Origin: an uncultured Pseudomonadota bacterium
Lineage (GTDB): Bacteria; Pseudomonadota; Alphaproteobacteria; Rs-D84
Direction: 5' to 3'
Assembly (NCBI GenBank): GCA_900320405.1
Contig: OOHM01000002.1
Coordinates: forward strand, 351,851 to 415,850
DNA: 64,000 nucleotides
Shown one piece after another: positions 35,809-44,247 of this stretch. A program made the position numbers and the translations under genes. Within the stretch, counting starts at the first letter, position 1; each line of letters begins with the position of its first letter. The notes beneath the pieces were generated by a model. That model worked only from the letters and a program-made list of their open reading frames with translations. It was not told the origin of the DNA and searched no databases.

Positions 35809-35877
35809 ATTCTCTGGAAATATTGAAAATAATAATAACATATCTGGAACCTTTTTTATTGGGTGGTCGATTTAATC

Positions 35878-35966
35878 GTACCTTTTTGTCCAGTACTTTT
35901 TTAAAAAATTATTTTCAGTAATTTCAATATGTTATAATTTAGCATAAGTACTGGTCAAAAAGGTAC
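35878..35966 (+). promoter_or_regulatory. Invertible-promoter element, copy 3, in the forward (putative ON) orientation
   Basis: Arms at 35878-35898 and 35946-35966 are inverted repeats of 21 bases with one central mismatch. The 47-base inner segment carries an extended -10 promoter, TG-T-TATAAT (35930-35938), pointing at the gene at 36017; RNA would start near the right arm. Outside the right arm, CATAAT (about 35975) could be a second -10 with TGGTCA as -35, so some orientation-independent expression is possible. The upstream flank GGGTGGTCGATTTAATC is shared with copies 2 and 4. Confidence 0.8.
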
Positions 35967-36016
35967 CTTTAATGCCATAATATATTCGTATAAAACAAGC
36001 ACAAAAAGGAAGGGAT

Positions 36017-36547
36017 ATGAGGATTCCAATTTTAACATTCGGCGCAATCGCATCAATATTAACAATCAATTCAGTATTTGCAACATCATCAACCGTCACA
36101 TCTAAAGATTATGTGGACACACAAGACGCGTTAAAGCAAAATAAGATTCCGGCAACCGGCACAAACGCATCAACACCTGGGGACACTGTTGTAACCTATA
36201 CGCAAACCGGTAATGGTGTAATTGGTGAACGCGGAATTTATGCCGGAAACAGATATAATGAAAATACGGATGCCAATAAATTGGTGACGGCCGATGTTGT
36301 AAAGCGTGCAACAGATTGTGTTTACGAAACTACGCAATGGATGGAATGCACAGAATGGGTTGCAAATGCGGCACATACGGATGAAAATTGTTTGTTAATG
36401 ACGGTGCACGAACCGTCCGGTTTCTGTGAAGACCCGTGGGCAGGAAGGGATGTTGTGTCATGTGATACAAATGCCGATTGCGCCGGTCATGGTTTTTCTT
36501 GTGGTGGGGCATGTGTAAATGGTTTTTGTAGAGATCAGTTGTGCTAA
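36017..36547 (+). CDS. Secreted Cys-rich protein of the invertible-promoter family
   Basis: 176 residues, the best preserved full-length member. The signal peptide is MRIPILTFGAIASILTINSVFA. The stalk TSSTVTSKDYVDTQDALKQN is followed by IPATGTNASTPGDTVVTYT and GVIGERGIY, then TDANKLVTADVV. The C-terminal domain has ten or more Cys in CxxNxDC and GGxCxxGxC patterns (CDTNADCAGHGFSCGGAC) and the shared AHTDENCLL block. The repeated stalk motif recalls phage-fibre repeats, suggesting an extended stalk carrying a disulfide-rich head. Function is unknown. Confidence 0.8.
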   Translation: MRIPILTFGAIASILTINSVFATSSTVTSKDYVDTQDALKQNKIPATGTNASTPGDTVVTYTQTGNGVIGERGIYAGNRYNENTDANKLVTADVVKRATDCVYETTQWMECTEWVANAAHTDENCLLMTVHEPSGFCEDPWAGRDVVSCDTNADCAGHGFSCGGACVNGFCRDQLC

Positions 36548-36607
36548 CCCGCTTGATTTATTTTTGTAGGCGTATTATATTTCGTCGGGATAACAAAGGG
36601 GATTTTT

Positions 36608-36994
36608 ATGTACGACAAAGATAATGTGTTTGCAAAAATTATTCGTGGTGAAATTCCGTCCAAGAAAGTTGTGGAAAACGAATATGCAATGTCTTTCTAT
36701 GATGTGAACCCAATGTGTGAAAAACACGTTTTGGTTGTGCCAAGGGGCGAATATGAAAATATATTGGACTTTGCGCGTCGTGCATCGGCCGCAGAACAGG
36801 CCGGTTTTTGGGATTGCTTTGTCAAAACCGCCGATAAATTGGGAATAAATGGTGAATTTAATGTGTTTGCAAATGCGGGAATGTCTGCGCCATTGTTTAA
36901 CCAAAGTGTGTTTCATTTTCATTTGCACCTGATTGCGGGGGACAAGACCGATGCGTGCATGGATATGATAAAGTGTTTCCTATGCGAAAAATAA
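36608..36994 (+). CDS. HIT-family nucleotide-binding protein
   Basis: 128 residues. It begins DNVFAKIIRGEIPSKKV, and the histidine triad is H103-F-H-L-H107 in SVFHFHLHLIAG. HIT proteins hydrolyse AMP conjugates such as adenosine phosphoramidates. The tail after the triad is unusual in holding two Cys (CMDMIKCFLCEK). It overlaps the next gene by 13 bases. Confidence 0.92.
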   Translation: MYDKDNVFAKIIRGEIPSKKVVENEYAMSFYDVNPMCEKHVLVVPRGEYENILDFARRASAAEQAGFWDCFVKTADKLGINGEFNVFANAGMSAPLFNQSVFHFHLHLIAGDKTDACMDMIKCFLCEK

Positions 36995-37206
36995 ATTTGC
37001 GGGTGATTCCGCGCGCCAAACAGAATAAAATTACAACCGATGACGATGGTCGGTTGCGTGTTCATATAACCGCCGCACCGGTCGATGGCGCCGCAAATGA
37101 TGCGGTTATTAAAATATTGGCGGGGCATTTTAATGTGCCAAAATCACAAATAAAAATCGTGCGCGGGGGTACCGCGCGCGATAAAATTATCGAAATTCCA
37201 GAATAA
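36982..37206 (+). CDS. DUF167 (YggU-family) protein
   Basis: 74 residues from ATG 36982. The core LRVIPRAKQNKI, LRVHITAAPVDGAANDAVIKILAGHF and IVRGGTARDKIIEI is the complete DUF167 domain. The function is not settled in any bacterium. It overlaps the HIT gene and converges on the LOG gene. Confidence 0.9.
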   Translation: MRKINLRVIPRAKQNKITTDDDGRLRVHITAAPVDGAANDAVIKILAGHFNVPKSQIKIVRGGTARDKIIEIPE

Positions 37207-37208
37207 CT

Positions 37209-37763
37209 TTATTTGTCGTAATTTAATATCTGTTTGAACAATTCGTCCGGTGTGTCCGCAACATGGACATTATAGTCGTGAACATTTTCAATAAATCCAC
37301 TGTCCTGCATAACCAAGAACATTTTGGAAAAAGATTCCCAGAACTTTGCCGTGTTCATAAAGAATATTGGTTTTACCGATTCGCCAATTTGCTGCATAGT
37401 CAAAATGTCGGTGAATTCGTTTAATGTGCCGATGCCACCCGGCAAAATAATGAACCCGTCGGACATTTCGTACATACGTTGTTTGCGTTCGTTCACACCG
37501 TCGACGATTTCCACTTCTATATCTTCGTGTGCGGGTTCTTGTTTTGCAATCACACTGTGTGTGGTGACACCCAAAACATTTCCGCCATTATCCAATGCCG
37601 CCGTCGCCGTCGCGCCCATAAGCCCGACATTGCCACCACCAAAAATCATACGAATTTTATTTCGTGCCAATAATTCCCCAACACGTCGTGCATCGCGTTC
37701 AAACTGGGGGTTTGTGCCAAGTGTGTGGCCACAATAAACCGCCAAAGAATTTAATTTATACAT
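37209..37763 (-). CDS. LOG-family nucleotide 5'-monophosphate phosphoribohydrolase
   Basis: 184 residues. LAVYCGHTLGTNPQF, FGGGNVGLMGATA and the active-site motif LPGGIGTLNEF are those of the LOG (TIGR00730) family, which releases free bases from nucleoside monophosphates, including cytokinin-type ones. It starts after an AAAGGAAAAAG SD. The longer in-frame extension would run into tilS and is rejected. Confidence 0.9.
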   Translation of the reverse strand: MYKLNSLAVYCGHTLGTNPQFERDARRVGELLARNKIRMIFGGGNVGLMGATATAALDNGGNVLGVTTHSVIAKQEPAHEDIEVEIVDGVNERKQRMYEMSDGFIILPGGIGTLNEFTDILTMQQIGESVKPIFFMNTAKFWESFSKMFLVMQDSGFIENVHDYNVHVADTPDELFKQILNYDK

Positions 37764-37809
37764 ACTTTTTCCTTTATTTTCCGGAATTATAGCATAGAAT
37801 GGTAAGGTT

Positions 37810-38796
37810 ATGAACAAAAATTTTTTGGATTTTATGCGTAAATTTGACGGCCAGAAAATGGCCGTCGGGGTCAGTGGTGGTGTCGATTCGGTCGCGCTTT
37901 TACACTGGTTGGTGGAAATTGGTGCGGATGTGGTATGCCTGCACGTGAACCATAATTTGCGTCCATCTGCGAATACCGAGGCCCAATATGTCCAAGATTT
38001 ATGCAAAAAATTGGGCGTTGAATGTCATGTGTTTTCTTGGGATGATGAAAAGCCGGAAACCGGATTGGAAGATGCCGCACGTGTCGCCCGGTATAAATTT
38101 ATGACGGATTTTTGCCATAAAAATAAAATCAAAATTATTCTTACCGCGCACCAGGCGGACGATCAAATCGAAACTTTCTGGATGAACCTGGGGCGGGGCA
38201 GTGGGGTTTACGGTTTGGCCGCGATGCGTGGCATGGCCGAAATGGATGGTATCAAGATTGTGCGGCCTTTACTTGGGGTGTTTCGGCGTGAATTACAGGA
38301 ATATTGTGACACCCGCAACATTAAATATTTTGCCGATGAAATGAATGACGACCCACATTATACGCGTGTAAAAATTCGGCAAAATCGGCACTTGGTTGGG
38401 GACGCGTTGGGAATTTCAGATGAACGCGTGTTATTGGCAATTCAAAATTTGGGGCGCGTGCGTGAAAGTTTGGAACAAGATGTTATCAAATTGGCGCGTC
38501 GTGTCGTTTTTAATGGACGTGCAATGTTCGGTGAATCTTTTCTATTTGACCAGAGTCCGGATATTAGGCTAAAGTTTCTCGGAACCGTTATTCAGACGGT
38601 TGGGGGGGACCGGTATCAACCACGCTTGAAATCTTTGATTGGCGCACTAGATAAACTGCAAAGCGATTGCAAATTCACAATTGGGCACTGCACTGTGCGG
38701 CGTTTGGGGGATAAGATTTTGATTGTGCGTGAAGGTCAAAAAACAAGTTTTAGAATCAGGAAAAGACATTATGGAAAAAAATATATTAAAAAATAA
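37810..38796 (+). CDS. tilS: tRNA(Ile)-lysidine synthase
   Basis: 328 residues. The PP-loop SGGVDS is at 22-27, followed by LHVNHNLRP, LTAHQADDQIETFWMNLGRGSG and PLLGVFRRELQEYC. It converts C34 of the AUA-reading tRNA-Ile to lysidine. The C-terminal substrate domain is short compared with E. coli TilS. It overlaps ftsH by 26 bases, an order common in alphaproteobacteria. Confidence 0.94.
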   Translation: MNKNFLDFMRKFDGQKMAVGVSGGVDSVALLHWLVEIGADVVCLHVNHNLRPSANTEAQYVQDLCKKLGVECHVFSWDDEKPETGLEDAARVARYKFMTDFCHKNKIKIILTAHQADDQIETFWMNLGRGSGVYGLAAMRGMAEMDGIKIVRPLLGVFRRELQEYCDTRNIKYFADEMNDDPHYTRVKIRQNRHLVGDALGISDERVLLAIQNLGRVRESLEQDVIKLARRVVFNGRAMFGESFLFDQSPDIRLKFLGTVIQTVGGDRYQPRLKSLIGALDKLQSDCKFTIGHCTVRRLGDKILIVREGQKTSFRIRKRHYGKKYIKK

Positions 38797-40636
38797 GAGA
38801 CGCAATAATTCCACACTGTTTTTGGTGTTGTTCGTAATTATGTTTGTTGTGTTGGTCGGCGGCGCATTTATGTCGCGTGGCGGATTGAACACCGCCACAA
38901 ATATTGTGTCGACCGAACCGGTGGAAATGACTTTTTCCGATGTGTTGCGTCGTGCAGGCGAGATAAAGACTATGAAAATTCGCGACAATGTTGCGACCGG
39001 TCAACTAAATGACGGTACAAAATACAGTGCCGTTATTACATACAATCCGGAATTGTTGGAAAAATTATCCAAGGGTGGCACAACCGTTTCAATTGATACA
39101 TCCAAGGGTTGGGTTGATTACCTTGGGACATGGGTGCCGATTTTGATGGGGTTGTTCTTTATATGGTGGATTTTCCGCGGAATGCGCGGTGGGGCGGGCG
39201 GCCTTTCGCGTACATTACTTGGGCAAAATCCAACAAAAATCGTGACCGGAAAACCAAAGACCACATTCAAAGATGTTGCCGGAATCGATTCGGAAAAACA
39301 AGAATTGAGTGAGGTTGTGGATTTCCTGCGTGATAAATCTAAATTTGCCGCCGTGGGTGCACGTGTGCCGCGTGGCGTGCTGCTATCGGGCGAACCCGGA
39401 ACTGGTAAAACATTGTTGGCACGCGCGATTGCAGGCGAGGCCAATGTTCCGTTCTTTGCCGCATCGGGCAGTGATTTTTCCGGTATCATTGTCGGTTTGG
39501 GCGTTGCAAAAATCAAAGAGATTTTTGAAATGGCAAAGCGCAACGCACCGTGTTTATTGTTCATTGATGAAATCGATGCAATCGGTCAACGCCGCAGCCA
39601 GAATTCTTTTAATGACCAAGACCGTGAACAAACATTAAACCAATTATTGATTGAAATGGATGGGTTTTCAAACGAAACGGGCATCATTGTTATTGGTGCA
39701 ACGAATCGACCGGATATGTTGGACCCGGCGTTGCTGCGTCCCGGCCGTTTTGATAGGCAGGTGCATATTGATTTGCCAGATATGGCGGGGCGTCGTGCAA
39801 TTTTGGAATTGCACGCGAAGAAAATCAAAATGCACGAAGATGTGAACCTTGGCGATTTGGCACGCGGAACAACGGGTTGTTCGGGGGCGGATTTGGAAAA
39901 CTTGTTGAACGAGGCCGCGTTGCACGCGGTGCGCACCGGTCATAAAATGGTCGCGCCCGATGATATAGAAGAAGCGCGCGATAAATTAATAATGGGTCCG
40001 CGCAAAATTCGCAAAATGCGTCCCGAAGATATCAAATTGACCGCCTATCACGAGGCCGGTCATGCATACGTCAGTACCGTTTATGCCGATGTCACCGACC
40101 CAATACACAAGGCGACGATTATTCCGCGTGGACGGGCATTGGGAATGGTGCAACATTTGCCGATTGATGACAAAGTGTCAATGTCGTTGGCGGAAATTCG
40201 TGCAAACCTGGCCATTGCACTTGCGGGGCGTGCGGCCGAAGAAATATTCTTTGGTGCGGATAAAATCACGACCGGGGCGGAATCAGATATCGATATGGCA
40301 ACGCGCCTTGCGCGGCGTTCGATTACGACCGCCGGGTTGTCAAATAAAATTGGACTGGTCGCCATAAACCAGGCGCAAACATTTGGTTCGCGCGTACCGT
40401 TGGAAAATGCGTCGGAAAAAACCGCCGAAATGGTGGATGCCGAAATTAAATCTTGGTTGGCGGATGCGTACACGGATGCAACCCGCATTTTGAACAAGAA
40501 CAAATCGGTGGTTAAAAAATTGGCCGAAGAATTGTTGAAACGCGAAACATTGACCGGTGAAGAAATCCGCGAAATTGTCGGTAAAAAAACGACGAAAAAA
40601 ACGACGGTCAAAAAGGCAAAAGTTGCAAAAAAATAA
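38771..40636 (+). CDS. ftsH: ATP-dependent membrane protease FtsH
   Basis: 621 residues from ATG 38771. Two transmembrane segments (about 15-35 and 112-132) flank a short periplasmic domain. The AAA+ domain has GEPGTGKT, LLFIDEIDAIGQRR and the arginine fingers LRPGRFDRQVH. The zinc protease motif is H427-EAGH. The C-terminus is Lys-rich. It degrades membrane proteins and short-lived regulators. Confidence 0.97.
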   Translation: MEKNILKNKRRNNSTLFLVLFVIMFVVLVGGAFMSRGGLNTATNIVSTEPVEMTFSDVLRRAGEIKTMKIRDNVATGQLNDGTKYSAVITYNPELLEKLSKGGTTVSIDTSKGWVDYLGTWVPILMGLFFIWWIFRGMRGGAGGLSRTLLGQNPTKIVTGKPKTTFKDVAGIDSEKQELSEVVDFLRDKSKFAAVGARVPRGVLLSGEPGTGKTLLARAIAGEANVPFFAASGSDFSGIIVGLGVAKIKEIFEMAKRNAPCLLFIDEIDAIGQRRSQNSFNDQDREQTLNQLLIEMDGFSNETGIIVIGATNRPDMLDPALLRPGRFDRQVHIDLPDMAGRRAILELHAKKIKMHEDVNLGDLARGTTGCSGADLENLLNEAALHAVRTGHKMVAPDDIEEARDKLIMGPRKIRKMRPEDIKLTAYHEAGHAYVSTVYADVTDPIHKATIIPRGRALGMVQHLPIDDKVSMSLAEIRANLAIALAGRAAEEIFFGADKITTGAESDIDMATRLARRSITTAGLSNKIGLVAINQAQTFGSRVPLENASEKTAEMVDAEIKSWLADAYTDATRILNKNKSVVKKLAEELLKRETLTGEEIREIVGKKTTKKTTVKKAKVAKK

Positions 40637-41249
40637 ATTCGAAATTTTACAAATGGCACCCGAATTTACCAATTCGGTATTGGTGTCGAATGGTGCAAAT
40701 TGTGTAATATTTGATGCATGGGGACGCGCGGACGATTGGATAAAATTGTTGGACACGCGCGGATTAAAACCGGTTGCAATTTATGCAACGCATGGGCACA
40801 GCGACCATATTTCCGCCGCACCCGCGTTGGCCGCGCATTATAATATTCCATGGTTTATGAATGCGGCGGATGTGCCGTTGATTTTGTGGGGAAACCAAAT
40901 TCTGGATTTTTGGGAATTGCCACGAATTCCGGATGATTTTGTGCGCCCGCACGATTTGACCGCGGGCCGGGTCAAAATTTTGGATGATATAGAAATGGAA
41001 ATTATTGCGTCGCCCGGTCATTCGTTGGGCGGTGTAATGTTTTACTTTCCGGAATATAAAATTTTATTGACCGGCGATACCATTTTCCGTGACGGGGTGG
41101 GGCGAACCGATTTGCCGGGCGGCGATGAGAAGCAATTAAATGAATCTATTGCGAATTTGGGCCGAATGAATTTACCCGGTGACACATACATTGTTCACGG
41201 ACACGGCCCGGATTCTATGATGTGCGATATTAAAAACCGATTACAATAA
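40623..41249 (+). CDS. MBL-fold hydrolase (glyoxalase II/YcbL-like)
   Basis: 208 residues if it starts at TTG 40623, which overlaps the ftsH stop and has AAAAAGG before it; an ATG at 40653 is the alternative. I prefer the TTG because FEILQMAPEFTNSVLV aligns with the usual first strand of this family. The metal site is HGHSDH, with SPGHSLGGVMF, LLTGDTIFRDGVGRTDLPGG and VHGHGPDS. It is probably a thioesterase of the glyoxalase II group. Confidence 0.85.
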   Translation: MQKNKFEILQMAPEFTNSVLVSNGANCVIFDAWGRADDWIKLLDTRGLKPVAIYATHGHSDHISAAPALAAHYNIPWFMNAADVPLILWGNQILDFWELPRIPDDFVRPHDLTAGRVKILDDIEMEIIASPGHSLGGVMFYFPEYKILLTGDTIFRDGVGRTDLPGGDEKQLNESIANLGRMNLPGDTYIVHGHGPDSMMCDIKNRLQ

Positions 41250-41250
41250 T

Positions 41251-41278
41251 TTGACATTACCGCAAATTGTGCTATGTT
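41251..41278 (+). promoter_or_regulatory. Promoter of the ACP-fusion cluster
   Basis: A perfect TTGACA (41251-41256), a 16-base spacer and TATGTT (41273-41278), 24 bases before the first ATG. Confidence 0.7.
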
Positions 41279-41302
41279 TTTTTCTGGAACCAAGGTACAA
41301 GC

Positions 41303-41947
41303 ATGACATACAATGAAATATTAAAACGAATTCGGCCGATTATTGCAAAACAATTAAATGTTGAATTGCACGATGTAAAACCGTCTGTGAACATTAGTCG
41401 CGATTTGGGGGCGGATTCCCTGGATGCGTTAGAATTGGTGATGGCGGTTGAACGGGAATTTAATATTAAAATTTCCGATGATGACACAATAAATATTTTC
41501 ACGGTTGACGATGCGGTGAAATTAGTGTGGCAAAAGGTTGACCCACATGGCGCAGAAAAATATAAATCTGGGGATAAGAAGACACAAACCCAGGTGAGTT
41601 TTGGCGTGCCCGGATATGATTTTTTGTCCTGTGGATATTTGCCGAATGATAAAATATATGAATATTTGGAAAAATTGAGCAAACAAGATTTGGGTAAGCC
41701 ACATTGTGCACGATATGGATTTTCTTTTACAGGTTATCCGTATAACAAAAATTTTAAGCAAACTTTAATCATAGAGTTCATTATCGAACACGTCGTATGC
41801 AGTGCATATGGCCTGAATCCGTTATGTGGCGCACGCAGTGTTGGTGGGTGTTTCCGCAAATTAAAAAAGGGAGAATGTAAAGACCCGTTTGTCATAGAAA
41901 ACATTGGAAAGGTTTTCTGGCCCGACAAATATGGAAAACAAAGATAA
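41303..41947 (+). CDS. Acyl-carrier domain fused to a Cys-containing domain ending YGKQR
   Basis: 214 residues. Residues 1-78 are a full acyl carrier protein: IAKQLNVELHDVKPSVNISRDLGADS39LDALELVMAVEREF in outline, with Ser39 of the DSL motif as the phosphopantetheine site. Past a short linker, the C-terminal 130 residues share blocks with the two later large proteins of the cluster (HCARYGF, IIEHVVC, a Cys cluster, then FVIENIGKVFWPDKYGKQR). I do not recognise this second domain. Four to five Cys suggest metal binding or disulfides. ATG 41303 is chosen after CAAGGTACAAG. Confidence 0.7.
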   Translation: MTYNEILKRIRPIIAKQLNVELHDVKPSVNISRDLGADSLDALELVMAVEREFNIKISDDDTINIFTVDDAVKLVWQKVDPHGAEKYKSGDKKTQTQVSFGVPGYDFLSCGYLPNDKIYEYLEKLSKQDLGKPHCARYGFSFTGYPYNKNFKQTLIIEFIIEHVVCSAYGLNPLCGARSVGGCFRKLKKGECKDPFVIENIGKVFWPDKYGKQR

Positions 41948-41959
41948 AAGGGAACCAAA

Positions 41960-42199
41960 ATGTCAGATAAAATCAAAATTGACATTCAAAAAGAAACTTG
42001 TTGCCAGTTCACTGGTAAACATTGTTCAGAACTTGCCAATGAAGTAACCCAGTATGCGCAATATTTGGCGGGACTTGCGACAAAGGTTTTGACCAATGGT
42101 GAACGTGGCAGCAGCGATATTTTTACTAACGGTGCCGATCCTGTGTGTTGCAGGAAGTGTTCCGTTTATAAAATGTATGACAATAGTAAGCAAAGATAA
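41960..42199 (+). CDS. Small Cys-rich protein ending SKQR
   Basis: 79 residues. It has six Cys, two as CC pairs (ETCCQF, CSEL, DPVCCRKCSVY). It ends MYDNSKQR, the same last three residues as its neighbours, encoded by nearly the same bases. It starts 12 bases after the preceding stop with an AAAAGGGA SD. No family is recognised. It may be a free form of the cluster's metal- or partner-binding part. Confidence 0.65.
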   Translation: MSDKIKIDIQKETCCQFTGKHCSELANEVTQYAQYLAGLATKVLTNGERGSSDIFTNGADPVCCRKCSVYKMYDNSKQR

Positions 42200-42210
42200 A
42201 AGGACAGAAA

Positions 42211-42651
42211 ATGGCGGAAAAAATTGTAATTATACAAAACTTTATTTATCACCGTGATTATAGAGGTCGTCCAACACAAATAAATGTTGGGGCGGTGGAC
42301 GAAGATTTTCAGAAGAAATTTATCGAACTTATGCGGAACTGTAAACTTGTGGATGCCAACAGTTTCCATTGTGGATTCGATGTATATTATGGTGATAAGA
42401 CTGCATTTGAAGTAACACCAAGTCGTCAGCATCCTGCGCTTGAATGGAACCCTAACTCATATGCTAAGAGAGCAGAAAAGGACGAAATGGTTATTGAAAT
42501 GCGTCCTTGTGTGTCAGAAGATTCTGATTGTGTCGTGACGCGCGGCCATGATTGTCCAGTATGCATTGCATCTGGCAAATGTCCATCGCCATTTATACAG
42601 AAATATATCGGTAAAGTTTTCTTCCCGAATCAATACGGTAAACAAAGATAA
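42211..42651 (+). CDS. Stand-alone Cys-rich domain protein ending YGKQR
   Basis: 146 residues. It is the C-terminal domain of the 42669 protein without a carrier domain: FHCGFDVYYGDKTAFEVTP, EMVIEMRPC, then CPVCIASGKC and FIQKYIGKVFFPNQYGKQR. The CPxC plus C pattern suggests a small zinc site. This shows the domain is an independent unit, fused to ACP in its two larger neighbours. Function is unknown. Confidence 0.7.
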   Translation: MAEKIVIIQNFIYHRDYRGRPTQINVGAVDEDFQKKFIELMRNCKLVDANSFHCGFDVYYGDKTAFEVTPSRQHPALEWNPNSYAKRAEKDEMVIEMRPCVSEDSDCVVTRGHDCPVCIASGKCPSPFIQKYIGKVFFPNQYGKQR

Positions 42652-42668
42652 AAACAAAAGGATGAAAA

Positions 42669-43433
42669 ATGAATAAAACAATAGATGAACAAATACTTGA
42701 ACAAATTCTGCCGTATATCATTGATAAATTGGGTGTTCGCCCAGATGACGTCACACTGTGTGCAGATTTGCAAAATGATTTGGGTGCGGACTCTTTGGAT
42801 ACGGTTGAAATGATGTCGAAGTTTCAAATAGAGTTTAAGTGTACTTTCCCTGACGGGCAACAAGAGGTAATTCGGACCATTGGTGATGTGATACGTGTCG
42901 TAAAAGAAACAAGCACATTGGAATGGATACGCAATGGGCATACACAGTCGACCGCAACGGTTGCGAAACCGGCCGCAGAACCGGAACAAAAACATGTTGT
43001 TAAAAAACCATCGGCCAAGGAAATCACGGTGACATTGACCAATGTGCCAAATGGTAAAGAAAAGCCAACGGTTTTAAATTGTGGAACAATTACGGATGCA
43101 CAAAAACAAGATTTCTTGGCGGCAATTTCGGGACACAAGCCAAGTGATAATGATGGCGATAATCATACATGTGGTTTCAATGTTTATCACGCAAAACAAA
43201 GTGCCATGCGCGTGGTTCCGTATAATGTGTCCACAAATTTCCAACCGACCAAACAAAAAATTGGCAAGAATGAATTGATTGTGGAAATGATACCGATGTC
43301 CAAAAAAGAATGCGGATCATGGGCAAACTATTATTGTCCAATATGTTTGGCATCTGGTGATTGCACGTCATCGTTTATTCGGAAACATATTGGTGCGTTA
43401 TTGTTCCCAGATAAATACGGAAAACAAAGATAA
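42669..43433 (+). CDS. Acyl-carrier domain fused to a Cys-rich domain ending YGKQR
   Basis: 254 residues. The carrier domain (1-80) has LGADS42LDTVEMM with Ser42 as the attachment site. A Lys/Glu/Pro-rich linker (about 95-120) leads to the Cys-rich domain: TCGFNVYHAKQSAMRVVP, ELIVEMIPM, then YCPICLASGDC and FIRKHIGALLFPDKYGKQR. The match to the 42211 protein is clear by eye over the whole domain, to the 41303 protein mainly at the end. A terminator follows, so these four genes form a closed transcription unit. Confidence 0.7.
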   Translation: MNKTIDEQILEQILPYIIDKLGVRPDDVTLCADLQNDLGADSLDTVEMMSKFQIEFKCTFPDGQQEVIRTIGDVIRVVKETSTLEWIRNGHTQSTATVAKPAAEPEQKHVVKKPSAKEITVTLTNVPNGKEKPTVLNCGTITDAQKQDFLAAISGHKPSDNDGDNHTCGFNVYHAKQSAMRVVPYNVSTNFQPTKQKIGKNELIVEMIPMSKKECGSWANYYCPICLASGDCTSSFIRKHIGALLFPDKYGKQR

Positions 43434-43437
43434 AAAC

Positions 43438-43464
43438 AAACCCCGAAGAAATTCGGGGTTTTTA
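43438..43464 (+). terminator. Bidirectional terminator between the ACP-fusion cluster and prmC
   Basis: AAACCCCGAA (43438-43447) pairs with TTCGGGGTTT (43452-43461) and is A/T-flanked on both sides. It can serve the convergent prmC as well. Confidence 0.85.
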
Positions 43465-44226
43465 AATTGTAAATACCAAAACCCGCGTGATGCCGGACAA
43501 ATCTTTTTCGGCGCGAATGAATTGCCAACCCGCGGATTCAAAAATCTTTTTAACGGCCGCCATTTGCCCAGCACCAATTTCAAGGTATATTTTACCGTTC
43601 GGTTTAATCCAATTTCGTGCATTGGTCGCGATTTGTTCGTATGCCGCGGTTCCATTGTTTTTTGCATACAGCGCAACCCGCGGGTCATGCATTGCGCCCG
43701 TATCAACACGTGTGTCGCCGATTGCAATGTACGGCGGGTTGGACACGATAATATCAAATTTTTCGTGCACCGCCCGTGGCGTATCAAAAGACGCATGCAC
43801 AATTTTTATTTTATTTGATAAATCAAATTTTTTTATGTTTCGGCGAGCGACCCGAATCGCACCGCGCGACACGTCCATTGCGGTGCCGGTTGCGCCATAA
43901 ATATTTTTTACCAGCGATATAATAATGCAACCCGTGCCGGTCCCCAAATCCAGAATCCGCGGTACGGTTGGGTTGTCGGCAATGACCGCGGCAATCAATG
44001 TTTCGGTGTCGGGTCGCGGGTCCAATGTATTTTTATTTGTATAGAAACACAATCCATAAAACCATTTTTGATGAATTATTTTTGCAACCGGCACCCCGCG
44101 GCGCAATGCGCGCGCCATACGCCACACACGGATGCGCGACGGATTTTTTATGTTGTCGGTAATAATTCGGGCGGCGCGAATACCCCCAGCATTTTTTAAG
44201 ATTTCAAAGGCTTGATTTATTGTCAT
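43462..44226 (-). CDS. prmC: Release-factor glutamine methyltransferase PrmC
   Basis: 254 residues. The N-domain is followed by WFYGLCFYTNKNTLDPRPDTETLI, ILDLGTGTGCIIISLVK (SAM motif I) and the catalytic IIVSNPPYIA. It methylates the GGQ glutamine of RF1 and RF2. The gene is divergent from the M23 peptidase gene, whose promoter lies within its first codons. Confidence 0.95.
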   Translation of the reverse strand: MTINQAFEILKNAGGIRAARIITDNIKNPSRIRVWRMARALRRGVPVAKIIHQKWFYGLCFYTNKNTLDPRPDTETLIAAVIADNPTVPRILDLGTGTGCIIISLVKNIYGATGTAMDVSRGAIRVARRNIKKFDLSNKIKIVHASFDTPRAVHEKFDIIVSNPPYIAIGDTRVDTGAMHDPRVALYAKNNGTAAYEQIATNARNWIKPNGKIYLEIGAGQMAAVKKIFESAGWQFIRAEKDLSGITRVLVFTI

Positions 44227-44240
44227 AAAACCATTATAAT
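44212..44240 (+). promoter_or_regulatory. Promoter of the M23 peptidase, inside the start of prmC
   Basis: TTGATT (44212-44217), a 17-base spacer and a perfect TATAAT (44235-44240). RNA should start within a base or so of the ATG at 44248, so the message is probably leaderless. Confidence 0.65.
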
Positions 44241-44247
44241 GTGCCCT

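Noticed and set aside
41303..43433. Calling either ACP-domain gene acpP
   Set aside because: Both are two to three times too long, carry an extra Cys-rich domain and are not near fab genes.
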